From Roseovarius sp. A-2 (GTDB lineage: Bacteria > Pseudomonadota > Alphaproteobacteria > Rhodobacterales > Rhodobacteraceae), in contig NZ_BDIY01000003.1 in the NCBI RefSeq assembly GCF_002072155.1, positions 186,001-250,000 of the forward strand: 64,000 nucleotides of DNA. The letters are read 5' to 3'. Each line of letters opens with the position of its first letter. The first letter of the stretch is position 1. The notes under the pieces are model-generated. The model did no database searches. It saw only the letters and a list, made by a program, of their open reading frames with translations, and was not told where the DNA came from. Shown here one piece after another: positions 8,032 to 20,057 of the stretch. The position numbers were made by a program, and so were the translations under genes.

Positions 8032-9287
8032 CAATTGCCCTCGTAGGAGATCCGGTAGATCGCTCCGGCCAGATCATCGGAGACGAGGATCGAGCCGTCG
8101 CGCAGCTGCGCCACGTCGACCGGGCGCCCAAGATATTCGCCATCATCGGTCAGCCAGCCCTCTGCAAAAGGCTCCATCGTGGCGTTGCCCTCGTCATCGA
8201 TATGGGTGACCATGACGCGCGCGCCCACCGGATCGGTGCGGTTCCACGAGCCATGTTGCGCCGAGAAGATGGCATTCTTGTAATGGTCGGGGAACATGTT
8301 GCCGGTGTAAAACGTCATGCCGAGATCGGCGGCATGGGCGATCGTTTCGACGGCGGGCATCACCACGTCTACGGGCACCTCTTCGCCCTTGTACTCGTTG
8401 GTGCGCACATCGCCGCCGCCGAACCACGGGTGGCCGAAATGCTGACCCATCTCGGTCTGGCGGTTCAACTCACCGGGCGGTATGTCATCGCCCATGCCGT
8501 CAACCTGATTGTCGGTCCACCACAATTCGCCGGTTTCGGGGTGGAAATCCTGGCCGACCGAGTTGCGCACGCCGTAGGTGTAGACCTCGCGGCCGGTGCC
8601 GTCGGTGTTCATCCGGATGATGCCGCCGAGGCCCCATTTCCTATACTTGTCCAGCCTGTCCGCCGGGGCCACGTTGAACGGCTGACCGAGCGAGATGTAG
8701 ATCTTGCCATCCGGCCCGATATCGCAGACCCGCGCGGTGTGGTTGAAGCTTTCCTCGTCCTCGGGGATAAGATCGCCCTTGGCCACGAGGTTGAACGCCG
8801 CCACGTCGGGGCTTTCGTAAAAGAACTCGGCGGCGGGGAAGAGCAGAACGCGGTTCTGTTCGGCGATATAGAGGAACCCGTCCGGCGAAAAGCAGGGGCC
8901 GTTGGGGATCGAGAATTGCAGCGAGGGCGCGAAATCCTTGACCTCGTCGGCGACGCGATCCTTGTTGCGGTCGGTGACCGACCAGACCTTGTCCTTGCGG
9001 GTGCCGACGAAGGTCACGATGCCCTGCGGGCCCACCGCCATGTGGCGCGCATCGGGCACCACGGCGTAAAGCTCGATCTTGAACCCGTCGGGCAGGGTGA
9101 TCTTGTCCAGCGTAGCCTTGATCCCCTCGGCATAGTCACCGCCCTGCTCGATAAAGGTGAAGTCGGTGACGCCGGTGGTCTGGAAATTCGACAGCTTGTC
9201 GAGATTGTCCGGGACGTTCGCCGCCTGCCCCTGCGCCAGACCGGCGGTAAGGGCGAGCGTTGCGATGGATGACAGCAGATGTTTCAT
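8031..9287 (-). CDS. PQQ-type sugar/sorbosone dehydrogenase-like beta-propeller protein
   Basis: A 418-residue secreted protein with a signal peptide (MKHLLSSIATLALTAGLAQG) and the glucose/sorbosone dehydrogenase fold: repeated blades such as GPQGIVTFVGTRKDKVWSV, DGKIYISLGQPFN, and the FHPETGELWWTDNQVD segment typical of sorbosone-type enzymes. The family oxidises aldoses or their lactones in the periplasm with PQQ, but many members are uncharacterised. AGGGAGGAAC precedes the ATG at 9287, so the longer upstream reading is rejected. The cytochrome c downstream is a logical electron acceptor. No PQQ-synthesis genes are in view. Confidence 0.75.
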   Translation of the reverse strand: MKHLLSSIATLALTAGLAQGQAANVPDNLDKLSNFQTTGVTDFTFIEQGGDYAEGIKATLDKITLPDGFKIELYAVVPDARHMAVGPQGIVTFVGTRKDKVWSVTDRNKDRVADEVKDFAPSLQFSIPNGPCFSPDGFLYIAEQNRVLLFPAAEFFYESPDVAAFNLVAKGDLIPEDEESFNHTARVCDIGPDGKIYISLGQPFNVAPADRLDKYRKWGLGGIIRMNTDGTGREVYTYGVRNSVGQDFHPETGELWWTDNQVDGMGDDIPPGELNRQTEMGQHFGHPWFGGGDVRTNEYKGEEVPVDVVMPAVETIAHAADLGMTFYTGNMFPDHYKNAIFSAQHGSWNRTDPVGARVMVTHIDDEGNATMEPFAEGWLTDDGEYLGRPVDVAQLRDGSILVSDDLAGAIYRISYEGN

Positions 9288-9508
9288 TTGGTTCCTCCCT
9301 GATACCTCTGTATGTCGGGCCACCGGATCACCGGCAGGCCAATCATCAGCATGTGACCCCACGATGCTGAACCGGCGCACGCTCTCCCCTTCGCACACCC
9401 GTAGCGAATACCGTTTGCGTTGTATTCACCAGGCAAGAGCCTATCGCGGTTTCCCCAAAGCGCAAGAGGTTGCTGCGGCCATCCGCTACAGACAAAAGGA
9501 GGAGACAA

Positions 9509-9580
9509 GTGCGGCGCGTCCCCGCTTGCGCGCCGCCGCATGTCGCGGGGCTGGACATTCGCGGCGCATTCTGGCTTTAG
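9509..9580 (+). CDS. possible 23-codon leader ORF before the phosphatase gene
   Basis: A GTG-started ORF with an almost ideal ribosome-binding site (AAAAGGAGGAGACAA just upstream). It reads VRRVPACAPPHVAGLDIRG before a short hydrophobic end and stops 7 bases before the ATG of the phosphatase gene, which has no recognisable site of its own. It may couple translation into the downstream gene or encode a small peptide. It matches nothing I recognise and could be chance. The rest of the gap, 9288-9508, holds nothing I can identify. Confidence 0.35.
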   Translation: MRRVPACAPPHVAGLDIRGAFWL

Positions 9581-9587
9581 ATCCCGC

Positions 9588-10313
9588 ATGACCCAGCCGA
9601 TCTACGCAATCCCCGATATCCACGGTCAGGACGCACTGCTTGCCGCCGCGCTCGATCTCGTGCACCGCGATGGCGGCGCCGAGGCGCGCATCGTCTTTCT
9701 CGGCGATCTGGTGGATCGCGGCCCCGATAGCCGCGCCGTGATCGACCGGCTGATGGAGGGGCAGGCCCAGGGCCGCCCCTGGACCGTGCTCAAGGGCAAT
9801 CACGACCAGCTCTTCCTTGACTTTCTCGACGGCGGCGCGCTCCAGTCCCCGCAGGTCCGCTCTGGTCTGACGTGGCTAAATCCCCGGCTCGGCGGGGATG
9901 CGACGCTGGCCTCCTACGGGGTCGGCGCGTCCGAGACCAGCCCCGCCTGGCAGGCCGCCCGGGCCGCCGTGCCCCAGGCGCATCGCGACTGGCTGGCCGA
10001 CCTGCCGCTCTTTGAGGAGGCGGATGAGTTGCTCTTCGTCCACGCAGGCATCCGCCCCGGCGTTCCCCTCAGTCAACAGAGCGCGACCGATCTGATGTGG
10101 ATCCGCGAGGGCTTTCTCGACCACACCGCGCCGCATCCCTGGCTTGTCGTGCATGGCCACACCGCGCTCGACTGGCCGCAGCATTTCGGCAACCGCGTCG
10201 ACCTTGACGGCGGCGCGGGCTATGGCCGCCCGCTCTGGCCTGCGGTGTTTCACGGCCCCATCTGTCATCTGATCACCGACAGCGGACGTGAGTTGCTCGG
10301 GCCGGAGGAATGA
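9588..10313 (+). CDS. PPP-family metallophosphatase (serine/threonine or ApaH-like)
   Basis: A 241-residue cytoplasmic protein with the full phosphoesterase signature: PDIHG (near residue 9), FLGDLVDRG, LKGNHDQL and VHGHT near the end, the ligands for a two-metal centre. These fit bacterial PPP enzymes that act on phosphoserine or phosphothreonine or on dinucleoside polyphosphates; the exact substrate is open. The ATG at 9588 is chosen because homology begins at YAIPDIHG; no Shine-Dalgarno sequence precedes it, and a short ORF with a strong one ends 7 bases upstream. Confidence 0.8.
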   Translation: MTQPIYAIPDIHGQDALLAAALDLVHRDGGAEARIVFLGDLVDRGPDSRAVIDRLMEGQAQGRPWTVLKGNHDQLFLDFLDGGALQSPQVRSGLTWLNPRLGGDATLASYGVGASETSPAWQAARAAVPQAHRDWLADLPLFEEADELLFVHAGIRPGVPLSQQSATDLMWIREGFLDHTAPHPWLVVHGHTALDWPQHFGNRVDLDGGAGYGRPLWPAVFHGPICHLITDSGRELLGPEE

Positions 10314-10327
10314 TCCCTGTGCCCGCC

Positions 10328-10407
10328 ATCCCCGCGAAAGCGGGGATCTTCCACATGGCAGTTCCGGGACAGCTGCGAGATCCTTGGATCAAGTCCGAGG
10401 ATGACGG
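10328..10407. repeat. dispersed intergenic palindromic repeat, copy 1
   Basis: Two hairpins sit between the phosphatase and thiolase genes: ATCCCCGC-GAAA-GCGGGGAT (10328-10347, perfect 8-bp stem, GNRA loop) and ATCCTTGGAT-CAA-GTCCGAGGAT (10380-10402, imperfect), followed by GACGG. The second has a closely similar copy at 38907-38929. Such elements are widespread in alphaproteobacterial genomes; read backwards they give the spurious peptide VILGLDPRIS. Confidence 0.75.
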
Positions 10408-10549
10408 AACCGTAGAGGCGTGCGGGTGCGTCGGACAGCACGGCCTGCCCAAATGCGCGGTCGCCGCGCGTTGACACCACGTCCGCGTTGCCTTTTGCCC
10501 TGTCCTGCCGCTAGGGTCCTACCAACGTAAACCTGGGGGAGGATGACCC

Positions 10550-11725
10550 ATGACCGATATCGTTATTCTGGATGGCTGCCGCACCGCGATAGGTACGTTC
10601 GGTGGGGCCCTTGCGGGCACGCCGCCCACCACGCTCGGTGCCACGGTGGCCCGCGAGGCGCTGGCCCGCTCGGGTGTCGAAGGCGGGCAGATCGGTCATG
10701 TGGTCTTTGGTCATGTCATCAATACCGAACCACGCGACATGTATGTCAGCCGCGTTGCCGCGATTGACGCAGGGATTCCCGATACGGCCCCGGCAATGAA
10801 CGTCAACCGTCTCTGCGGGTCGGGCGCGCAGGCCATCGTGTCGGTTGTCCAATCGCTGATGCTGGGTGATGCCGATTTCGGCCTCGCGGGCGGGGCCGAG
10901 AACATGAGCCGCTCGCCCTTCATCGTGCCCGATCAGCGGTGGGGCGCCAAGATGGGCGACGTGAAGACGCTCGACATGATGCTGGGCGCGCTCAACTGTC
11001 CGTTCGGCACCGGCCATATGGGCGTCACCGCCGAGAATGTCGCGACCGAACATGACATCAGCCGTACTGATCAGGACGCCTTTGCCCTTGAAAGCCAGCG
11101 CCGTGCGGCGGATGCGATTTCAGAGGGCCGATTTACATCGCAGATCGTGCCGGTGGAGGTGCGCGTGAAACGCGACATGGTGGCGTTCGACACCGACGAG
11201 CACCCCAAGGCAACCACCGCCGAGGCGCTCGCCGGGTTGAAAACCGTGTTCCAGAAGGATGGCACCGTCACAGCCGGCAATGCCAGCGGCATCAATGACG
11301 GGGCTGCCGCCCTCGTGCTCGCCCGGGCCGAGGCGGCGGAGGCCGCAGGCCTCAAGCCCCGCGCGCGCGTTCTCGGTTACGCCCATGCCGGGGTGCGCCC
11401 CGAGGTGATGGGCATCGGCCCGGTCCCGGCGATCGAGGCTCTGCTCGCCAAGACCGGGCTCAGCGTGGCGGATTTCGACGTGGTGGAATCGAACGAGGCG
11501 TTTGCCGCGCAGGCGCTTGCCGTCAACAAGGGGCTTGGCCTCGATCCGGGTCGCGTCAACCCCAATGGTGGGGCCATCGCACTCGGCCATCCGGTGGGGG
11601 CGACCGGCGCGATCCTCACGGTCAAGGCGCTTTACGAGTTGGAGCGGACAGGGGGCAAGCGCGCGCTGATCACCATGTGCATCGGCGGCGGTCAGGGTAT
11701 CGCGCTGGCGATCGAGGCGCTTTGA
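10550..11725 (+). CDS. acetyl-CoA C-acyltransferase (thiolase)
   Basis: A 391-residue thiolase with the nucleophilic cysteine in NVNRLCGSGAQAI (about residue 89), the NEAFAAQ histidine-loop region, GGAIALGHPVGATGA (about 340-355) and the C-terminal CIGGGQG cysteine. It either condenses two acetyl-CoA or cleaves 3-ketoacyl-CoA; length and motifs fit the PhaA/BktB/AtoB group, but the direction is not readable from sequence. A GGGGGAGG sequence precedes the ATG. It is alone in its direction and converges on a LysR gene. Confidence 0.9.
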   Translation: MTDIVILDGCRTAIGTFGGALAGTPPTTLGATVAREALARSGVEGGQIGHVVFGHVINTEPRDMYVSRVAAIDAGIPDTAPAMNVNRLCGSGAQAIVSVVQSLMLGDADFGLAGGAENMSRSPFIVPDQRWGAKMGDVKTLDMMLGALNCPFGTGHMGVTAENVATEHDISRTDQDAFALESQRRAADAISEGRFTSQIVPVEVRVKRDMVAFDTDEHPKATTAEALAGLKTVFQKDGTVTAGNASGINDGAAALVLARAEAAEAAGLKPRARVLGYAHAGVRPEVMGIGPVPAIEALLAKTGLSVADFDVVESNEAFAAQALAVNKGLGLDPGRVNPNGGAIALGHPVGATGAILTVKALYELERTGGKRALITMCIGGGQGIALAIEAL

Positions 11726-11790
11726 CGGGTTTTTTGATCGGGTGAAGCGGGACGCGTAACCGGCCTTGAGCGGACATAGCGCCCCGCCAG

Positions 11791-11829
11791 AAGGTGCCGC
11801 AGGACGGCCCGGCGATCGCGCGGCACCTT
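11791..11829. terminator. candidate bidirectional terminator hairpin
   Basis: A perfect 10-bp inverted repeat (AAGGTGCCGC / GCGGCACCTT, about 20-base loop) lies between the convergent thiolase and LysR genes. It has no strong T-run on either side, so it may block read-through only partly or need Rho. Confidence 0.45.
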
Positions 11830-11889
11830 CGGTGCGTTTCGCGCGGGATGCGGTACGACCGCTCGGGGCCCTTCGCGACCCGCGTGATG
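11813..11889. repeat. dispersed intergenic repeat, copy A
   Basis: About 60-75 bases beginning CGATCGCGCG and containing CTTCGGTGCG and TCGCGCGGGATGCG match the segment at 41130-41205, with few mismatches in the first 45 bases and a looser second half (CCGCTC-GGGCCC). Both copies follow directly after a gene end. The element is not one I can name. Confidence 0.55.
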
Positions 11890-11890
11890 C

Positions 11891-12796
11891 TTACCAGTCC
11901 ACCGGACCCTTGTCGGCGAATTGGTGGACCAGGAAATCAATGAAGGCGCGCACCTTGGGTTGGGTGAATCGCCCCGGCGGGTAGACCGCGTAGATACCCT
12001 GCATGTCGACCGGCAGGTCGGGCATCGCATCCTCGACCAGCCCCTGCGTCATCGCCTTGGCGTAAAGGAACGATGGCAGGTAGGCGATACCGAGCCCGGA
12101 AATCGCGGCATTGAGCAGCGACTGGCCGTCATTCACACTCAGGCCGCCCGCCGTGCGCACTTGCCGCTTTTCGCCCGAGGGGGCGGTCAGCTTCCAGACC
12201 GCGTTGCCCGCCTGACTGGAATAATGCAGCAGCTTGTGCTCGTTGAGATCGTCGATCTTTTGTGGCCGCCCGTATTTCTGGAAATAGGCGGGGCTGGCGA
12301 TCATGCGCTTGGTGGTCTCGGTCAGTTTGCGGGCGCGCAGCGTGCTGTCCTCCAGCTCGCCGATGCGGATCGCCATGTCGAAGCCTTCGGAAATCAGCTC
12401 CACATAACGGTTGTTGAGCACCATGTTGACGGTGATGTCGGGGAATTCGTCCAGGAAAGATCCTAGGATCGGGCTGAGATGGTTGACGCCGAAATCGGTG
12501 GCGACCGAGATGCGCAAAAGGCCCGAGGGGTCGGACTGCATCGAGCTGACCAGCGCATCCGCCTCGCCTGCATCATTGAGCACCCGCAGCGCCCGGTCGT
12601 AATAGGCAAGACCGATTTCGGTGGGGCTGACGCGGCGTGTCGTGCGGTTGAGCAGACGTGCGCCGAGACGGGCCTCCAGGGACGAAACGTGTTTGGATAC
12701 GGCGGATTTCGAAATGCCCAGCTTGCGCGCAGCGTCGGTGAACCCACCTTGATCCACCACCGTGGCGAAGGCCTCCATTTCCGTCAGGCGATCCAT
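11891..12796 (-). CDS. LysR-family transcriptional regulator
   Basis: A 301-residue protein with an N-terminal winged helix (GGFTDAARKLGISKSAVSKHVSSLE, about 18-42) and a periplasmic-binding-like effector domain starting near residue 90. It is closest in pattern to the large CrgA/AaeR-like LysR group. It is divergent from a secreted DUF4399 protein, with about 190 bases between, so that gene or itself is the most obvious target. No effector can be inferred. Confidence 0.88.
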   Translation of the reverse strand: MDRLTEMEAFATVVDQGGFTDAARKLGISKSAVSKHVSSLEARLGARLLNRTTRRVSPTEIGLAYYDRALRVLNDAGEADALVSSMQSDPSGLLRISVATDFGVNHLSPILGSFLDEFPDITVNMVLNNRYVELISEGFDMAIRIGELEDSTLRARKLTETTKRMIASPAYFQKYGRPQKIDDLNEHKLLHYSSQAGNAVWKLTAPSGEKRQVRTAGGLSVNDGQSLLNAAISGLGIAYLPSFLYAKAMTQGLVEDAMPDLPVDMQGIYAVYPPGRFTQPKVRAFIDFLVHQFADKGPVDW

Positions 12797-12988
12797 ACTG
12801 ATACCTCTTCTTGCGTGTCAGGCTCTGTTCTGCCCAATAAATCAGGCACAACTGCGGCGCATGCCCGACAATATCTTGATATTCCGAAGATCGTTCCCGG
12901 CGGGGAAACGCGGAAACACCAAGCTGTAAGTGGCGAAACACTGCATCGAGGCGCAACCTGTGTTAGTCTCGGGGCAGGAGGATCTACC

Positions 12989-13432
12989 ATGACACGTATT
13001 GCAGCATTAATCACCGCAGGCCTTCTGGCCGTCGCCGCGCCCGCACTCGCCGGGGACACGCCCGCGCCCGAGGGGGCAGACGTCTATTTCGTCAATCTCT
13101 CGGACGGCGCGACTGTCGAGGCCCCGGTCACGGTGGTCTTTGGCCTCAAGGGCATGGGCGTGGCGCCTGCCGGCACCGAGAAGGAGAATACCGGCCATCA
13201 CCATGTGCTGGTCGACCGCCCGCCTTTGGGTGAGGGGCCGGACGGGGCAGAGGAGTTGAACACCAGCCTGCCCGCCGATGAGAACCACATTCATTTCGGC
13301 GGCGGTCAGACGCAAGTGAGTCTTGACCTGGAGCCGGGAGAGCACACGCTGCAATTGGTTCTGGGCGACATGAACCATGTGCCGCACGATCCGCCGGTGA
13401 CGTCCGAGGTAATCACGATTACCGTGGAATAA
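12989..13432 (+). CDS. secreted DUF4399-family protein
   Basis: A 147-residue protein with a clear signal peptide (MTRIAALITAGLLAVAAPALAG) and one DUF4399 domain marked by YFVNLSDGATV near the start, GHHHVLVD in the middle and NHIHFGGGQT, LEPGEHTLQL and GDMNHVPHDPP at the end. The many histidines suggest metal binding, but the family has no known function. GGCAGGAGGAT precedes the ATG at 12989; the longer upstream reading runs into the divergent promoter region and is rejected. Confidence 0.85.
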   Translation: MTRIAALITAGLLAVAAPALAGDTPAPEGADVYFVNLSDGATVEAPVTVVFGLKGMGVAPAGTEKENTGHHHVLVDRPPLGEGPDGAEELNTSLPADENHIHFGGGQTQVSLDLEPGEHTLQLVLGDMNHVPHDPPVTSEVITITVE

Positions 13433-13438
13433 CCCGCC

Positions 13439-16076
<2,638 letters not shown>

Positions 16077-17477
16077 CTAGACAGGCTCCGACACCGGATC
16101 ACCGGCCCCCGCGCCGATATCCCAGAACAGCCCCGCCATTAGCCGCAGCGCGTCGCGGCAGACGGGTTTCAGGACATGCTCATCGGGCGCATGCTGCGAA
16201 CAGCCGCGATAGGAATGCGGCACCCACACGGTGGGAAGGCCGAGGATTTCGGCAAAGGCGTCATTGGGTAGCGATCCTGCCAGATTGGGCAGCACATGCG
16301 GTGCCTGCCCCGATGTCCGCTCCAGTGACGCGGCGGTGAATTTTACCCAAGGGTGATCGGGGTCGAGCCGCGTGGCGCGGAAGAACCCGCGATCGTGCGG
16401 CACGATCTCGACCGCCTCGAACCCCTTCGCATCCAGATGCCGCCGTAGCGCGGGCAGGATATCTTCGGGCGTCGTGCCCACCACATAGCGCAACTGACAG
16501 GTCGCGCGTGCATGGGCTGAAATGGCATTGACCGGGGCCTCAGGCACGCCGCTCTTCATGGCCAGAATGGCAAAGCTGTTCCAGCCATAGGCGCGTTCGG
16601 CGGGGGTCAGGCTTTCCTCGCCCCAGTCGGGGTCGATCGCCGGGCCGTCGCCGCCCTCGATTGGCAAGCCGCCCAAGGCCGCGCGCACGCTGTTGCTCAG
16701 ACTGTCGGGCCGCCATTCGGGAATGCGGATCTGCCCGCGCGCATCGGTGATGGATGACAGCGCCTGCGCCAGGATCATCGCCGGATCGGCGAGCAATCCG
16801 CCCCAATTGCCCGAATGATGCGCCCCTTCGCGCAGATCAACCACCAGATCAAACGTTACGCCCCCGCGCGAGCCCATGAACATGGTGGGCGTCTCGGGCT
16901 GCAACCGCGGGCCGTCCGAGGCGATCAGCACATCGGTCTTGAGCGCGTCCTTGTTGGCGGCAAAGAAATCATGCAGCCCCGGCGATCCGGTTTCCTCGCC
17001 GGTCTCGATCACGATCCGGCAGTTGAACCCCAATTGCCCGCGCGCCGCGATCACCGCCTCCATCGCCGCGATGTTGATCAGGTGCTGTCCCTTGTTGTCG
17101 GCGGTGCCGCGCCCATAGAGGCGATCACCCTCCTCGACCAGTTTGAAGGGATGCAGCCCCTCGCGCCACTGATCGGTCTGCGCGCGGATGACATCGCCAT
17201 GCCCATAGCTCAGGATCGTGGGCAGGTCGTCGCCCTCGTGCCGTTCCCCCACCAGCAGCGGGCCCGCCCCCGGTGCGGGATTGTCGTGGATGGCACAGGC
17301 AAAGCCCATGCCCGTCAGCCGTGGCAGCATCGCCTCGTTCAGATAGCGCAGCAGTTCCGGGGCCTGATCGGGGTTCTGGCTCTCGGTCTCATAGGCTACC
17401 AGATCGGCCAGGTCGGTCTGAAACCGGCCGTCATCGAAGTAATCGGAAATCGTGGTGATCGCGGCATCTCTGGTCAT
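16077..17477 (-). CDS. M20-family metallopeptidase / dipeptidase
   Basis: A 466-residue cytoplasmic enzyme of the M20 (carboxypeptidase/dipeptidase) family. It shows the metal ligand and catalytic motif SYGHGDV, then [10 protein letters not shown] with the bridging aspartate, the general-base glutamates in [13 protein letters not shown], and a late histidine in [15 protein letters not shown]. There is no signal peptide. It is last in the operon and overlaps the gamma-glutamyltransferase gene as ATGA. A likely role is splitting the Cys-Gly-type dipeptide left after gamma-glutamyl removal, an inference from context. Confidence 0.87.
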   Translation of the reverse strand: MTRDAAITTISDYFDDGRFQTDLADLVAYETESQNPDQAPELLRYLNEAMLPRLTGMGFACAIHDNPAPGAGPLLVGERHEGDDLPTILSYGHGDVIRAQTDQWREGLHPFKLVEEGDRLYGRGTADNKGQHLINIAAMEAVIAARGQLGFNCRIVIETGEETGSPGLHDFFAANKDALKTDVLIASDGPRLQPETPTMFMGSRGGVTFDLVVDLREGAHHSGNWGGLLADPAMILAQALSSITDARGQIRIPEWRPDSLSNSVRAALGGLPIEGGDGPAIDPDWGEESLTPAERAYGWNSFAILAMKSGVPEAPVNAISAHARATCQLRYVVGTTPEDILPALRRHLDAKGFEAVEIVPHDRGFFRATRLDPDHPWVKFTAASLERTSGQAPHVLPNLAGSLPNDAFAEILGLPTVWVPHSYRGCSQHAPDEHVLKPVCRDALRLMAGLFWDIGAGAGDPVSEPV

Positions 17478-19057
17478 GATGGTCCTGTCTGTTCTTCTGA
17501 AACGGCGTCACCCCAGGGTGACATGATCTCGGTGCAGCCGGTGTTCACTGCGCCCCGCCGCATCACCCCCGCAGGGCAGGCAAAGGCATAGGGGAACGGG
17601 CTGCGCCGGGTGGTATGCACGGTATATTCACTGCGCAGACGCGCCAGCACCGCATCGGGCAGCGTCTCATCGGCGACCACCGCCGCCGCCCCCGACACGT
17701 CGATGCGCGGATGATGAAAGGCCGCGCCAATCTCCATCCCGTAATCGGCGACAAACGACGCCATCTGCACCATTGCCGAGACGATCTTGCGCCCGCCCGA
17801 GGCACCGAAGGCAAACCGCGCCTCGCCCGCCGCGCCCAAAATCGGGCAGACATTCATCAGGCAGCGCTTGCCGGGGGCCAGCGAATTGGGCCGCCCCGGC
17901 ACAGGATCGAACCACATGATCCCGTTGTTCATGGTGAACCCGGTCGAGGGCGACACCACCCGCGACCCGAAAATCGACAGCAGCGTCTGGGTCTGCGCCA
18001 CCATGTTGCCCTGCCGGTCCACCACCGAGAAATGCGTGGTGCAGCCGGAATGCGCCTCGCTCTCGCCGGTGTCGCCCATCGACGCCAGCCGCTTGGCATA
18101 GGCCGCGTTCAAGCCGTCCGCATAGGCGGCAAACCCGTCGGCACCGGGCTGCGCCCCCATCTCCCGGCCCTCTATCACCCGCAATGCATCGGCAAAGGTC
18201 GGCCCGGCGGTCAGCCCCGGCGGAACATCGAACCGCGCGCCGCGATAATCGACGCACAGCGGGTCGCGAAACACCGCCTCATACCCGCGCAGATCGTCAT
18301 GGCTCAGGCTGCCGCCCTTGGCCTGAATGTCGGCGGCCATCGCCGCCCCCAGATCACCATCGTAAAGCGCCCGCGCGCCATGCCGCGCGATCTGATCGAG
18401 ACTGTCGGCCATCCGCGCCTGATCCAGCCGCTTTTCCGCCAGCGCCGTCCAACCCGAGATCGTCGGCCACTGCCCGTCCTCCAGAAAGAGGGCGGCGGCA
18501 TCCGCATCCTTTGCCAGTTCCCGCGTTGTCGAGGCGATGATCAGCGCGGCATACCAATCGACCAGCATCCCCTCGCGGGCATGGGCGATGGCCGGCACCA
18601 ACAGATCGGCCCAGGGCATCCGGCCATAGCGCGCATGCATCCGCCCCATGCCGTCAACCAGTCCCGGCACCGCCACGGCGGTGGCCCCTTGCACGTTGCG
18701 GTCGCCCTCGACCTGCTCCCACGGGAAGAGATCGCCCGCCACACCCTTACCGGTCAGCGGATAATCGGCGGGATCAAGGGCGACCGGCGCGCGCATGCCG
18801 TAATCCAGCGCCTGGGCCTGACCGTCCTCTGCGCGCCACAGCATCAGCGCGCCGCCCCCTGCCGGGCCGCTCATCCATGGCTCCAGCACGCCCACGGCAA
18901 AGGAGGTGGCAATCGCGGCATCCACCGCATCGCCGCCCGCCGCCAGCACATCCGCCCCGGCCTGCGCGGCCAGCCGGTGCTGGGCGGCAACGATGCCGTA
19001 TTCGGTCTCAATGACGGTCTTGGTTGTGGTCGCCGTGCGCGATAGATTTACTGACAT
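17474..19057 (-). CDS. gamma-glutamyltransferase-family protein, apparently cytoplasmic
   Basis: A 527-residue Ntn-hydrolase precursor of the GGT family. The self-processing, catalytic threonine is expected at the first Thr of TTHFSVVD (about residue 340), giving the usual large and small subunits, and [10 protein letters not shown] and GASGGRKI follow as in the small subunit. Unlike the periplasmic E. coli enzyme it has no signal peptide (it starts [13 protein letters not shown]), so it should work inside the cell on imported gamma-glutamyl peptides. It begins one base after the ABC ATPase gene and overlaps the M20 gene as ATGA. Confidence 0.85.
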   Translation of the reverse strand: MSVNLSRTATTTKTVIETEYGIVAAQHRLAAQAGADVLAAGGDAVDAAIATSFAVGVLEPWMSGPAGGGALMLWRAEDGQAQALDYGMRAPVALDPADYPLTGKGVAGDLFPWEQVEGDRNVQGATAVAVPGLVDGMGRMHARYGRMPWADLLVPAIAHAREGMLVDWYAALIIASTTRELAKDADAAALFLEDGQWPTISGWTALAEKRLDQARMADSLDQIARHGARALYDGDLGAAMAADIQAKGGSLSHDDLRGYEAVFRDPLCVDYRGARFDVPPGLTAGPTFADALRVIEGREMGAQPGADGFAAYADGLNAAYAKRLASMGDTGESEAHSGCTTHFSVVDRQGNMVAQTQTLLSIFGSRVVSPSTGFTMNNGIMWFDPVPGRPNSLAPGKRCLMNVCPILGAAGEARFAFGASGGRKIVSAMVQMASFVADYGMEIGAAFHHPRIDVSGAAAVVADETLPDAVLARLRSEYTVHTTRRSPFPYAFACPAGVMRRGAVNTGCTEIMSPWGDAVSEEQTGPS

Positions 19058-19058
19058 C

Positions 19059-20057
19059 TCAAGCCGCCTTTGGATTGTGCATCGGGCTTAGCGGATCGTG
19101 CAGGTGACATTCCACCCGCCCCGCCGACGTCTCGACGGCACGCGGTGCGGTGGTCTTGCACAGGTCCGTCGCCATCGGGCAGCGCGGGTGGAAATGACAG
19201 CCCGACGGCGGATCAATCGGATTGGGATAGGCCATGCCAAGCTGCGTGTCGGGCACGCCCAAGCCCGGCTCCGGCGTCAGCACCGACTTCAAGAGCGCCT
19301 GCGTATAAGGATGCGCGGCCTCATCGAACAGCCCCGCGACACCCGCCTCCTCGACGATGCGCCCCAGATACATCACCGCAACCCGCGTCGCCAGATGCTC
19401 CACCACCGCCAGATCATGGCTGATGAACAGATAGGTCAGCCCGAACTCGCGGCGCAGATCGCCCAGCAGGTTCAGGATCTGGCTCTGCACCGACACATCC
19501 AGCGCCGAGGTCGGCTCGTCGCAGATCACGATCTCGGGCTTCATGATCAGCGCCCGCGCAATCGCCACGCGTTGCCGCTGCCCACCCGACATCTGGCTGG
19601 GAAAGGTGTTCATCACCCGCGCGGGCAGACCGACGATATCGAGGATCGAGCGCACTTCCTTTTCCCAATGCGCCCGGTCGCCGATGCCATGCACCCGCAA
19701 GGGCAGCGACACGATGTCAAAAATGCTCTTGCGCGGATTGAGCGACGAATAGGGATCCTGAAAGATCGGCTGAATTCGCCGCGCCAGCGTCATGCGGTCC
19801 TGCGCGCCGATCTCTTCGCCATCGACCAGAACCTGCCCCGCCGTGGGTGCCTCTAGCCCCAAGAGGATTTTGGCCAGCGTAGACTTGCCACAGCCTGATT
19901 CACCCACCAGCCCCAGCACCTCGCCGCGCGGCAGCGAGAGCGACACGTCGTTGACCGCCGTCAGGGGCCGCGCGGTGCCGAAAAGGCCCTGCTTGACGTG
20001 ATAGGTCTTGGTCACGCCGCGCAGTTCCAGAACAGCGGATGCAGATGCGTTGCTCAT
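19059..20057 (-). CDS. oppF: oligopeptide ABC transporter ATP-binding protein (OppF/DppF type)
   Basis: A 332-residue ATPase with Walker A GESGCGKST, Q-loop, signature MSGGQRQRVAIARAL, Walker B IVICDEPTSALD and the C-terminal oligopeptide-transporter extension with CHFHPRCP, a cysteine region seen in Opp/Dpp ATPases. The ATG at 20057 overlaps the stop of oppD as ATGA. It pairs with OppD to power the OppBC channel. Confidence 0.9.
   Translation of the reverse strand: MSNASASAVLELRGVTKTYHVKQGLFGTARPLTAVNDVSLSLPRGEVLGLVGESGCGKSTLAKILLGLEAPTAGQVLVDGEEIGAQDRMTLARRIQPIFQDPYSSLNPRKSIFDIVSLPLRVHGIGDRAHWEKEVRSILDIVGLPARVMNTFPSQMSGGQRQRVAIARALIMKPEIVICDEPTSALDVSVQSQILNLLGDLRREFGLTYLFISHDLAVVEHLATRVAVMYLGRIVEEAGVAGLFDEAAHPYTQALLKSVLTPEPGLGVPDTQLGMAYPNPIDPPSGCHFHPRCPMATDLCKTTAPRAVETSAGRVECHLHDPLSPMHNPKAA

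Noticed and set aside
7779..9272. 497-codon open frame on the plus strand
   Set aside because: It is antisense to the cytochrome c and sorbosone-dehydrogenase-like genes, both with intact motifs and signal peptides.
10265..10480. 71-codon minus-strand ORF with VILGLDPRIS
   Set aside because: This peptide is a translation of the palindromic intergenic repeat and not a real protein.
17615..19045. 476-codon open frame on the plus strand
   Set aside because: It is antisense to the gamma-glutamyltransferase gene, without a recognisable domain or ribosome-binding site.
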